6,390 nt of DNA, taken from Akkermansiaceae bacterium (GTDB lineage Bacteria; Verrucomicrobiota; Verrucomicrobiia; Verrucomicrobiales; Akkermansiaceae). The position numbers and the translations under genes were made by a program. Numbering within the stretch: the first letter of the stretch is position 1; each line of letters begins with the position of its first letter. Location: the NCBI GenBank assembly GCA_023301545.1, contig JALZUI010000019.1:1-6390 (forward strand), in the 5' to 3' direction. The notes under the pieces are model-generated. The model was given only the letters and a program-made list of their open reading frames with translations. It searched no databases and was not told the DNA's origin. Below, one piece after another: positions 1-6,072 of the stretch.

Positions 1-189
1 GTGCAAAATATTAACTGTTTCAGATAGCCCGTTGCCCACCTCCGACTTTCCGTCAAGAAGCTCAGACTCCGTGCGATATTCCTGCACAAGTTGGAAGCCA
101 TACCCCCCGTCCCAGCGGGGCATCATATTCATAATAGGCTGATCAGCTACCGCAGAAAGCGTAAGCAGCGCAAATGGTAAAACTTTCAT
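1..189 (-). CDS. Exported protein, partial (possible outer-membrane barrel), cut by left edge
   Basis: An open frame of 63 codons starts with ATG at 189 and runs off the left edge without a stop, so only the N-terminus is present. The first 15 residues (MKVLPFALLTLSAVA) form a short signal peptide with a good signal peptidase I site, AVA before DQP. The mature part contains PRWDGGYGFQL and QEYRTESELLDG, rich in aromatic and charged residues. From memory this resembles the first strands of outer-membrane transporter-like proteins found beside metal genes, but that is a weak recognition. The start lies 4 bases after the stop of the HMA gene, with no Shine-Dalgarno sequence, so translation is probably coupled to it. 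The same operon suggests a shared role in metal handling. Being an expressed exported protein is fairly sure; the function is not. Confidence 0.7.
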   Translation of the reverse strand, partial: MKVLPFALLTLSAVADQPIMNMMPRWDGGYGFQLVQEYRTESELLDGKSEVGNGLSETVNILH

Positions 190-193
190 CTGA

Positions 194-595
194 TTATAGG
201 GTGCTAGAAACGACTTTACCGCCTTTACTCTGATATAGATAAACGCCTTCATACCCGGCGTCTTCGATCGCCTTTTTAAGCTCGGCACTAGAAATCGCTT
301 TTCCCTTATCCAGCTTAATCACAAGGAGCATTTTATAAACATCCATTGTGATTCCTTTTTTCTCCTGCTTCGTATTAACGGCATCAATTTTGGAGATTTT
401 TTTACGTAACCCTATACCGCAGCTTTCGCAGACAAGCCCTTTCACACGTACGGCGATTGTAGCGTCGTCAAGCGAGCCCGCTAGGTGTGCTGTAATGTCT
501 TTTTGGGAGAAGTCCTCCCACTTAGCCCCACTCGTTCCGGCGTAGCTGGTAAGAGTGAGTGCGATCGAGGTGATGATTATTGATAATGTTTTCAT
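194..595 (-). CDS. Secreted heavy-metal-associated (HMA) domain protein
   Basis: This 133-residue protein has an N-terminal signal peptide (residues 1-19, SYA before GTSG), so it should act outside the cytoplasm. Residues about 46-120 look like one HMA ferredoxin-like fold: strand IAVRVKGLVC, the metal site C56-E-S-C59, helix GLRKKISKI, a middle strand MLLVIKLDKG, then helix SSAELKKAIEDAGY and a final strand. The two cysteines of such domains bind a soft metal such as Cu(I) or Hg(II), as in MerP and copper chaperones. The site reads GLVCESC, not the usual GMTCxxC, so metal preference is open. The only plausible start is the ATG at 595; no Shine-Dalgarno sequence precedes it. The 4-base gap to the next minus-strand gene indicates an operon. 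No mer or cop gene is visible, so the metal is inferred. Confidence 0.85.
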   Translation of the reverse strand: MKTLSIIITSIALTLTSYAGTSGAKWEDFSQKDITAHLAGSLDDATIAVRVKGLVCESCGIGLRKKISKIDAVNTKQEKKGITMDVYKMLLVIKLDKGKAISSAELKKAIEDAGYEGVYLYQSKGGKVVSSTL

Positions 596-618
596 ATAGT
601 ATTATTAAGTTTGATTAA

Positions 619-640
619 TTCCGCGATAAAACGTCGCGAA
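619..640. promoter_or_regulatory. Inverted repeat upstream of HMA gene, possible operator
   Basis: Arms CGCGA (622-626) and TCGCG (634-638) are perfect inverted copies around a 7-base centre. They extend to TT (619-620) and AA (639-640) if one base (621) is bulged. The repeat lies 24 bases upstream of the HMA start and would overlap the -35 region of a weak candidate promoter (minus-strand TTTATC, 17 bases, TAATAA). It lacks a T-tract on either strand, so it is not a terminator. A metal-sensor binding site is a reasonable guess; I do not recognise the motif as that of a known regulator. Confidence 0.35.
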
Positions 641-667
641 ATAAGAGTAAGGTTTGAGTGCGATGGC

Positions 668-697
668 AAAAAAGAAGGCTCTCATCCATGAGAGTCC
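668..697 (-). terminator. Rho-independent terminator of the cysteine-rich gene
   Basis: On the minus strand a stem formed by 688-694 and 679-685 (CTCTCAT paired with ATGAGAG, 7 perfect pairs) extends outward by one wobble and one G-C pair (677/696). It is followed by TTCTTTTTT (676-668). It lies 32 bases after the stop at 729 and before the HMA gene, so it separates the two minus-strand genes into different transcripts. The plus strand has no T-tract after the stem, so it works in one direction only. Confidence 0.8.
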
Positions 698-709
698 ATG
701 CCAAGGAAG

Positions 710-728
710 GTAAGTCAAAGCGACTTAC
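710..728 (-). other. Hairpin directly after the cysteine-rich gene stop codon
   Basis: GTAAGTC (710-716) and GACTTAC (722-728) are perfect 7-base inverted copies with a 5-base loop. The hairpin begins at the base next to the stop codon and lies ahead of the terminator hairpin, giving two stems in tandem in the 3' untranslated region. It has no T-tract of its own. It may protect the transcript end or help termination; this is inference from structure only. Confidence 0.4.
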
Positions 729-1103
729 TCAAATCAAATATGAACAATACAAGACTCGTATACTCTCGCCTGTAGGCGGAGGTAAGGCAAAATTCTGAAT
801 AAGCAGAGCTTCCAAGAGAGCCGATGATCTCCAGGTAACGGGTTTAGAAGACTCAACCTCTTTAACATCTCGCATCTCACCTTCTGTATCATTTACCCAA
901 TTAACCGTAGGTGTCTCGACCTCGCAGGAGCACTCTCCAGGGCTCTCGTCTAAGGGAGACTTATCCTCATCGCAACCACTGCAACCTACAGAGGAGCAAG
1001 CCGAAAGCGGCGCGAGCTCCGTGCAACTAGTACACGGCCTCGTAACCTGAATCACATATAAAGCGAGACAGAGGATGGCAGTGAAAAGAGCTGAGGGCTT
1101 CAT
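729..1103 (-). CDS. Small cysteine-rich membrane-anchored or exported protein, unknown function
   Basis: This 124-residue protein is not one I recognise firmly. Residues 5-20 (ALFTAILCLALYVIQV) are a hydrophobic segment that could be a signal peptide or a single membrane anchor. After it comes a cluster of cysteines: C24-T-S-C27, C36, C41-S-G-C44 and C58-S-C60, with C12 in the hydrophobic part and C120 near the end, nine in total. The middle (residues 45-90) is acidic, and the C-terminus contains ALPPPTGE and RVLYCSYLI. C12 does not sit in a proper lipobox (preceding residue is Leu), so a lipoprotein is unlikely. The paired cysteines and the neighbouring HMA gene suggest metal binding. The layout vaguely recalls short DUF2946-type proteins near copper genes, but this is unproven. 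The start is the only upstream ATG; no Shine-Dalgarno sequence is present. A terminator follows. Confidence 0.65.
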   Translation of the reverse strand: MKPSALFTAILCLALYVIQVTRPCTSCTELAPLSACSSVGCSGCDEDKSPLDESPGECSCEVETPTVNWVNDTEGEMRDVKEVESSKPVTWRSSALLEALLIQNFALPPPTGESIRVLYCSYLI

Positions 1104-1207
1104 CAGAGGGGAAATTAGAACATCGGTTCAAGTGATAAGCGACAACAAAAATACGATTTATCTAAGCGAGTCAGCCTATGATAGAACTATGGCAATAAAT
1201 TAATTAC

Positions 1208-1235
1208 TTGATTATTTAGGAATAGAAAATATGTT
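1208..1235 (+). promoter_or_regulatory. Candidate sigma-70-type promoter for the desaturase gene
   Basis: TTGATT (1208-1213) and TATGTT (1230-1235) are separated by 16 bases in the AT-rich divergent intergenic region. The -10 box ends 24 bases before the desaturase start, giving a short leader. The rest of 1104-1259 holds the AT palindrome AATTAATT (1198-1205) and no open reading frame of note. No convincing minus-strand promoter for the cysteine-rich gene was found here. Called by eye only. Confidence 0.35.
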
Positions 1236-1259
1236 GTCGTACCTTCAAAGAAGCCAATT

Positions 1260-2318
1260 ATGGATCAATTAGAAAAACTTAACAAGCCCTCCCCGCCAGC
1301 TAAAGAATGGAAGGCAATCGTCAAGGAATATGCCAAAGCCCGTCCCGGCGCGGCCTCCTGGCAACTTGTAAACACCGTTGGATCTTATGTCGCCCTCTGG
1401 GTTGCGATGTACTTCATCCTTGAATTAGCCCCTAAGCCGTGGAAAGTCGTCTCCATGATTCCTATCGTAATGCTCGCTGGAGCCTTACTGGTCCGCGTAT
1501 TCATCATTTTCCACGACTGTGGTCACGGATCATTCTTTAAATCCAAGAAAGTTAATCACTTCTGGGGTCATATCACAGGCACCCTAGCATTCACCCCATA
1601 CATGCACTGGCGCTGGGAACACAGCACTCACCATGCACACAATGGTCACCTAGATCGTCGTGGAGTCGGTGACATCTGGACAATGACGGTCGAGGAATAC
1701 CTCGCTGCCTCACCAAAACGCCAATTCATGTACCGTATCGGACGTAACCCAATCGTCCTGTTTGTTGTTGGACCGATGTGGACATTCATGATCGCGCACC
1801 GCTTCCCGATCGCAAAAGCTAAGCGTAAAGACAAGCTTTCTGTACTCTGGAGCAACTTAGGACTCGCTGCGATGGTGCTCACCCTTGGGTTCACCTTCGG
1901 ATGGCTTCCATACCTCTACATCACCCTTGGTGTCATGACCGTCGCCTCAACCCTAGGAGTCTGGTTATTCTACGTTCAGCATCAGTTTGAAGATACCTAC
2001 TGGGAATCTGGCGACAACTGGGATTACTTCAAAGCCGCGGTATATGGCAGCTCGTTCTACAAGCTTCCTAAGGTCTTTCAATGGTTCTCTGGAAACATTG
2101 GCTTCCACCACATTCACCACCTTAGCTCTAAGATCCCTAACTACAACCTAGAGCGCTGTCACGATTCTCACAGCATGTTCAGTGAGGTACAGCCTCTGAC
2201 ACTCTGGAAAAGTTTCAAGTGCGTCAACTTCCGCCTTTGGGACCAGGATACGATGAAACTCATCACCTTCCGCCAACTGCAGATTAAGCTTAAGGGCCAG
2301 CAAGGGGCGACTGCTTAA
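1260..2318 (+). CDS. Membrane fatty acid desaturase (delta-12/omega-6-like family)
   Basis: This 352-residue integral membrane enzyme inserts a double bond into acyl chains of lipids, using a di-iron centre, O2 and an electron donor. All three histidine boxes are present: H85-DCG-H89, H121-ST-HH125 (followed by A-H127) and H283-HI-HH287. The extra conserved histidine stretch FYVQHQFEDTYW (237-248, H241) is typical of the bacterial delta-12-like branch of the FA_desaturase family. Hydrophobic segments lie near 38-58, 64-84, 163-179, 196-214 and 217-237, leaving the boxes on the cytoplasmic side. Length fits the family. The frame has a stop at 1209 and no other start codon before 1260, so the start is secure; only a weak purine stretch precedes it. 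It stands alone between a divergent gene and a terminator. Product position (delta-5, -9 or -12) cannot be told from sequence alone. A role in membrane fluidity is expected. Confidence 0.93.
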   Translation: MDQLEKLNKPSPPAKEWKAIVKEYAKARPGAASWQLVNTVGSYVALWVAMYFILELAPKPWKVVSMIPIVMLAGALLVRVFIIFHDCGHGSFFKSKKVNHFWGHITGTLAFTPYMHWRWEHSTHHAHNGHLDRRGVGDIWTMTVEEYLAASPKRQFMYRIGRNPIVLFVVGPMWTFMIAHRFPIAKAKRKDKLSVLWSNLGLAAMVLTLGFTFGWLPYLYITLGVMTVASTLGVWLFYVQHQFEDTYWESGDNWDYFKAAVYGSSFYKLPKVFQWFSGNIGFHHIHHLSSKIPNYNLERCHDSHSMFSEVQPLTLWKSFKCVNFRLWDQDTMKLITFRQLQIKLKGQQGATA

Positions 2319-2341
2319 TTTCGCCTTCCAAATCAATTATT

Positions 2342-2372
2342 AAAAAATAGCGCTTCTGGCGCTATTTTTTTT
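2342..2372 (+). terminator. Strong Rho-independent terminator after the desaturase gene
   Basis: A perfect 12-base-pair stem (2342-2353 with 2359-2370) with a 5-base loop TTCTG encloses the core TAGCGC/GCGCTA and runs into eight T residues (2365-2372). It lies 23 bases after the desaturase stop. The A-run on the left arm gives a T-run on the other strand, so it could also stop minus-strand transcription. It isolates pheT from the desaturase transcript. Confidence 0.92.
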
Positions 2373-2465
2373 AGCTCGATCTGGCAAAAAAGCTCATACA
2401 ATCAACATCACAATGCGCTTGACCAATCGGCCAAAAACAGAGAAATCCCCTACTCCTGTATCACT

Positions 2466-4865
2466 ATGAAACTTTCGCTCAACTGGCTCTCGGAACAACT
2501 CGACCTCTCCGCATACACTCTTGATCAACTCTCGGATCTCCTCACCTTTGCAGGAGTCGAGGTAGAAGGAATCGAACGTACGGGAGTCCCGACTGACCTC
2601 ATCGTAGTCGCGGAAGTGAAGGAGAAGACCCCTCATCCAGATGCCGACAAGCTCAATGTCTGCCAAGTAGATGCTGGCGAAGGCGATCTCCGCCAAATTG
2701 TCTGTGGAGCAAAAAACTACAAAGTTGGCGATAAAGTCCCTTGCGCACTCCCCGGTGCCGATCTCGGTGGCGGCTTTGTGATCAAGGAAGGAAAGCTCAG
2801 AGGCGTCGCCTCTAACGGAATGCTCTGTGGAGCTGGCGAAATTGGACTTACCGATGAAGAAGACGGACTCATGATCCTCCCCGAAGAGCTCCAAGCAGGA
2901 ACTCCAATGACCTCGCTCTACGCGGGTGATACGATTTTCGAGCTAGAAATCACCCCTAACCGTCCAGATTGCCTCTCACACAGCGGAATGGCGCGCGAGC
3001 TAGGAGCGATCCTAGCACAAACCCCAAAAGCGATTCCTCACGATATTGCCGCAGCTGAGGAAGCCGTGGCCAGTGACCAACAAATTTCTATCGAAGACAC
3101 TGACGGTTGCCCTTACTACACCCTGACCAAAATCACCGGGGTTAAGGTCGCGCCTTCTCCTGAATGGCTAGTCACTAAGCTTGAAGCCATCGGGCTCGCT
3201 CCAATCAATAACATCGTAGACATAACCAATTATGTCCTACACGAAACAGGCCAACCCCTGCACGCCTTTGACGCAGCTAAAGCAGGACAAACAATCAAGA
3301 TCCGCACTGCTAACGAAGGTGAAGTCATCAAAGGACTTGATGAAAAAGAGTACACTCTATTCGCCGACGACTGCCTCATCTCAGACGAAAGCGGGACGCC
3401 CTTAGCCATCGCAGGGGTAATGGGAGGCCTCGAATCTGGAGTGACGGCGGAAACTAAGGAAATCCTCCTAGAAGCCGCTTACTTCACCCCCTCTCGCATC
3501 CGTCGCACGGCACGTCGCCAAGGAAACCTTACCACCGACTCCTCATACCGCTTTGAGCGTGGAGCTGATTTTGAAAACATTCACACCGCTCGAGGACTAG
3601 CAATTAACCTCATCAAGCAGATCGCTAAAGGCAAGGCCGACGCTACCCTAACCGCAGGCGCACTTCCTAGTGGGTTACCTACCGTTGAACTCCCCGAGAG
3701 CATGCTAACGCAAGTATCTGGTGGCGATCTCAATATGGAAATCGCTGAAAAGCACCTCCGCGCCATCGGCCTAACTTACATCAAAGATAATAGCCGAGTG
3801 TACTGGGGAATCCCTGCCTTTCGCCAAGACATCACACGCCCTATCGATTTGATCGAGGAAGTTGTTCGACTCGAAGGTTTTGATAAAATCACCTCCGTCA
3901 ATCGTTCCATAGCCTCTCTGCCATCCAAGGAAGACATCGCGTACGACGGCCAAATGGCTCTTAAACGTCAGCTCTCAGGACTAGGATTCTATGAGGCTAA
4001 TACGATTAAACTAATTTCTGAGAAAGAGCTCGCCTACGCGTTACCGATCAAGCCCATGATGGACGGGGATTTAATCAAAGTAGCCTTACCTCTCAGCGAG
4101 GAGCATTCTACCCTCCGCCCCTCTCTCGTACCAGGCCTTCTCGCCTCCGCAACTCGTAACGCTCGCCAAGGAGCGAAATCCTTCCGCTTTTTCGAGATTG
4201 GACGTACCTTCCGCAATGCAGGTGGAGGTAAAGCCAAAGATCTAGAGTCCGATAACTTAGCCATCCTCATGGGTGGTCAACGCACGGCTAAAGGATGGAA
4301 TTCTACCGAAGAACTTTGCGACGCCTTTGACCTCAAAGGAATCCTAGAAACCCTCGTTCCGACTGCTGAGCTCACCCTCAAACCGAGAGCTCGAGACGGC
4401 TTCCTCCTAGGCGCAGAAATCCTCCTCAACGGGAAAAACGTCGGAGCCTTTGCCCAGCTGCACCCTAGCCAGCAACGCGAATTCGACATCACCGCGCCAA
4501 TCTACCTAGCAGAGCTTGATGTCAATAAACTGATCAGCACACGTCAATCAGCCCGCATGGCTAACGAGCTCTCCAAATACCCTGGATCCTCCCGTGACGT
4601 CGCTTTCGAATGCCCTCTGACCGTTTCAGCAGGAGACATCGCAGCCGCCTTGACAAAGCAGAATCAACCCCTACTTGTCGACTTCACCTGCTTTGACCAC
4701 TTCCACGATCCTAGTGGCGAGAGGTTATCTGCCGATAAGAAATCCCTCGCCTTCCGCCTAGAATACCGCTCGGAGGAAAAGAACCTGAAAGCTAAGGAAG
4801 TAGAGCAAGCGCACGAGGAACTTGTAAAAGCTCTGAGCGAAAAGCTCTCCCTTACTCAGAGGTAA
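2466..4865 (+). CDS. pheT: Phenylalanyl-tRNA synthetase beta subunit
   Basis: This 799-residue protein is the beta chain of the cytoplasmic alpha2-beta2 enzyme that joins phenylalanine to tRNA(Phe); length matches the family (about 790-800). In order: the N-terminal start MKLSLNWLSEQLDLS; an EMAP/OB-fold tRNA-binding domain at about 39-148 (HPDADKLNVCQVDAG, IVCGAKN, SNGMLCG); the EITPNRPDCLSHSGMARE motif (161-178); the B3/B4 editing domain at about 208-380 with NNIVDITNYVLHETGQPLHAF, GVMGG and TTDSSYRFERGAD; the B5 domain at about 405-475 ending in FRQDITRPIDLIEEVVRLEG; the catalytic-like core at about 480-690 with RPSLVPGLL and FEIGRTF; and the C-terminal FDX-ACB domain from about 703 (KYPGSSRDVAF). 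No truncation or frameshift. The start is the family's usual one although no Shine-Dalgarno sequence precedes it. A TTGACC (2419-2424) lies upstream but no good -10 partner is seen, and no attenuator or leader peptide is evident. pheS is not adjacent; lipB follows after 42 bases. Confidence 0.98.
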   Translation: MKLSLNWLSEQLDLSAYTLDQLSDLLTFAGVEVEGIERTGVPTDLIVVAEVKEKTPHPDADKLNVCQVDAGEGDLRQIVCGAKNYKVGDKVPCALPGADLGGGFVIKEGKLRGVASNGMLCGAGEIGLTDEEDGLMILPEELQAGTPMTSLYAGDTIFELEITPNRPDCLSHSGMARELGAILAQTPKAIPHDIAAAEEAVASDQQISIEDTDGCPYYTLTKITGVKVAPSPEWLVTKLEAIGLAPINNIVDITNYVLHETGQPLHAFDAAKAGQTIKIRTANEGEVIKGLDEKEYTLFADDCLISDESGTPLAIAGVMGGLESGVTAETKEILLEAAYFTPSRIRRTARRQGNLTTDSSYRFERGADFENIHTARGLAINLIKQIAKGKADATLTAGALPSGLPTVELPESMLTQVSGGDLNMEIAEKHLRAIGLTYIKDNSRVYWGIPAFRQDITRPIDLIEEVVRLEGFDKITSVNRSIASLPSKEDIAYDGQMALKRQLSGLGFYEANTIKLISEKELAYALPIKPMMDGDLIKVALPLSEEHSTLRPSLVPGLLASATRNARQGAKSFRFFEIGRTFRNAGGGKAKDLESDNLAILMGGQRTAKGWNSTEELCDAFDLKGILETLVPTAELTLKPRARDGFLLGAEILLNGKNVGAFAQLHPSQQREFDITAPIYLAELDVNKLISTRQSARMANELSKYPGSSRDVAFECPLTVSAGDIAAALTKQNQPLLVDFTCFDHFHDPSGERLSADKKSLAFRLEYRSEEKNLKAKEVEQAHEELVKALSEKLSLTQR

Positions 4866-4885
4866 GGTTTCTGAAACTACTTTGC

Positions 4886-4906
4886 TAATAAGTAACCACC
4901 TTATTA
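4886..4906 (+). other. AT-rich hairpin just before the lipB start codon
   Basis: TAATAAG (4886-4892) and CTTATTA (4900-4906) are perfect 7-base inverted copies with a 7-base loop, ending one base before the lipB ATG. The stem has a single G-C pair and no T-tract, so it is not a convincing terminator. It could affect ribosome access to lipB or be a chance AT-rich repeat. Confidence 0.3.
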
Positions 4907-4907
4907 C

Positions 4908-5528
4908 ATGGATCAGTTAGAATATAAATGGCTAGGCCAAGACGTTGACTTTCAAGGTGCGCTCGAAATGCAAGAAGCGAGAGTACAGGAAATCGTTGCG
5001 CAGCGTGAGCAAACTGGCACCTTTTATTTCCTAGAGCACGCCCCTGTCTACACCTGCGGCATTCGTGACGCTGGAGTTCCAGCGCAACTCCCTCACCCTG
5101 TAGTCAAAATCAACAGGGGCGGACTTGCGACCTATCACGGGCCAGGTCAACTCGTAGGGTACCTCGTTACCGATCTCATCCCTCTCGGTAAAGACCTCCA
5201 CACCTTTCTCCGCACGATGGAAGAAGCCCTCATCCTCACCAGCCAACACTTTGGCATCGCTGCTGGTCGCGAGGAAGGGCTGACAGGTGTGTGGACGAGC
5301 AAGCGCAAGATTGCCTCCATGGGAGTCGGAGTCCGCAAGTGGGTTTCCATGCACGGATTCGCCCTAAACATCACCCCTCAGAGCCTCCCTCCTTTTGGAT
5401 TCATTAACCCCTGCGGCATCGATGGAGTGACCATGACCTGTGCGCATAACGAAGGAAGCTGGAAGGGATCCCCTCAGGAATTTAGCCAGCTCGTCTTTAA
5501 GCACATGACACAACTCCTCTACCCCTAA
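4908..5528 (+). CDS. lipB: Lipoyl(octanoyl) transferase
   Basis: This 206-residue cytoplasmic enzyme moves an octanoyl group from acyl carrier protein to lipoyl domains of 2-oxoacid dehydrogenases and the glycine cleavage H protein; LipA then adds sulfur. The BPL/LplA/LipB fold motifs are all visible: EHAPVYTCG (43-51), RGGLATYHGPGQLVGY (70-85), GVWTSKRKIASMGVGVRKW (127-145) with catalytic K134, HGFALNI (149-155) and INPCGI (166-171) with catalytic C169, the acyl-thioester nucleophile. Length is typical. The ATG at 4908 gives the expected N-terminus (YKWLGQDVDFQGALEMQ), with no Shine-Dalgarno sequence. It sits 42 bases after pheT and 6 bases before the YcxB-like gene, so co-transcription is likely. 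lipA is not in the window. Confidence 0.97.
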   Translation: MDQLEYKWLGQDVDFQGALEMQEARVQEIVAQREQTGTFYFLEHAPVYTCGIRDAGVPAQLPHPVVKINRGGLATYHGPGQLVGYLVTDLIPLGKDLHTFLRTMEEALILTSQHFGIAAGREEGLTGVWTSKRKIASMGVGVRKWVSMHGFALNITPQSLPPFGFINPCGIDGVTMTCAHNEGSWKGSPQEFSQLVFKHMTQLLYP

Positions 5529-5534
5529 TTCCGT

Positions 5535-6020
5535 ATGAAAGTAACGTATCAGATTAATAAACCCGAACTCACCAAGGCGATGAATCACCATTTCAATTAC
5601 CGCGGAAAAGCAGGGCGTATCATGTGGCCTATTGTAGCTTGTTTCATGCTCTACTTTGGCCTCAGTCTGGTCGTTAGCACTGGTGAGTACATCCTAGGAG
5701 TCACCCTTACTCTCTTATCCCTCGTCTTCTTTTTTCGTAAACGCGTGGCAATCTGGAAGAGCGTTAATCGCACCTTTAAGGACAAGCCTGACTCACAGGA
5801 AGTTACTATTGAAATCTCAGAGCAAAAGCTCAGCCTTACCACTACCGAATCGCAATCTCAAGGCAGTTGGTCAAACTTCATCGACGCACATCAGGTCAAA
5901 GACGGGCTCCTCCTTTACACCCAGAAAAACCTCTTCAACTGGATTCCTGAATCCGCAGTAGAAAACGGCACCTGGGACGAGTTCTGCACAATGATCCTCG
6001 ACAAAACCAGTAGTTCATAA
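5535..6020 (+). CDS. YcxB-like two-helix membrane protein
   Basis: This 161-residue protein has a short cytoplasmic N-terminus, two hydrophobic segments close together (about 29-48 and 51-67, ending in FFFRKR), and a soluble C-terminal half. Residues about 90-155 match the pattern of the YcxB-like domain: a strand pair (EVTIEISEQKLSLTT), the central GSWSNFIDAHQVKDGLLLYTQKNLFNWIPESAV and a closing helix DEFCTMIL. The biochemical role of this family is unknown. The gene starts 6 bases after lipB, without a Shine-Dalgarno sequence, so translation is probably coupled to lipB; that does not imply a role in lipoylation. The family assignment is by pattern recognition from memory. Confidence 0.8.
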   Translation: MKVTYQINKPELTKAMNHHFNYRGKAGRIMWPIVACFMLYFGLSLVVSTGEYILGVTLTLLSLVFFFRKRVAIWKSVNRTFKDKPDSQEVTIEISEQKLSLTTTESQSQGSWSNFIDAHQVKDGLLLYTQKNLFNWIPESAVENGTWDEFCTMILDKTSSS

Positions 6021-6043
6021 AGCCTACGTCACCAACAGAACCC

Positions 6044-6072
6044 TTGATAAGCCGTTGTTAAAGCGGTATGGT
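6044..6072 (+). promoter_or_regulatory. Candidate promoter overlapping the first ATG of the right-edge gene
   Basis: TTGATA (6044-6049) and TATGGT (6067-6072) are 17 bases apart. The -10-like box matches four of six consensus bases and contains the ATG at 6068. If used, transcription would begin near 6079, just before the in-frame ATG codons at 6083 and 6086. Called by eye; chance occurrence is quite possible. Confidence 0.22.

Noticed and set aside
348..545. Plus-strand open frame of 65 codons opposite the HMA gene
   Set aside because: It lies wholly antisense to a gene with a clear signal peptide and CxxC domain, and its product shows no domain or plausible composition.
1178..1272. Tiny plus-strand frames with ATG at 1178 and 1231 as possible leader peptides for the desaturase
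   Set aside because: They encode only 6 and 13 residues without regulatory codon runs, and the second starts inside the candidate -10 box.
2419..2447. Sigma-70 promoter for pheT based on TTGACC
   Set aside because: At spacings of 16-18 bases the downstream boxes match the -10 consensus poorly, so I do not list it as a feature.
2373..2465. Attenuator or T-box type leader before pheT
   Set aside because: The 93-base stretch holds no phenylalanine-rich leader peptide, no T-box motif and no terminator stem after the one belonging to the desaturase gene.
2394..2894. Minus-strand open frame of 166 codons over the start of pheT
   Set aside because: It is a shadow of the secure pheT reading frame; the protein has no recognisable motif and no start signal or terminator.
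5031..5374. Minus-strand open frames of 107 and 75 codons inside lipB
   Set aside because: They overlap the catalytic motif regions of lipB, so the base pattern is explained by lipB coding constraint.
6021..6067. Terminator between the YcxB-like gene and the right-edge gene
   Set aside because: Only a 3-base CCG/CGG pairing is visible and there is no T-tract.
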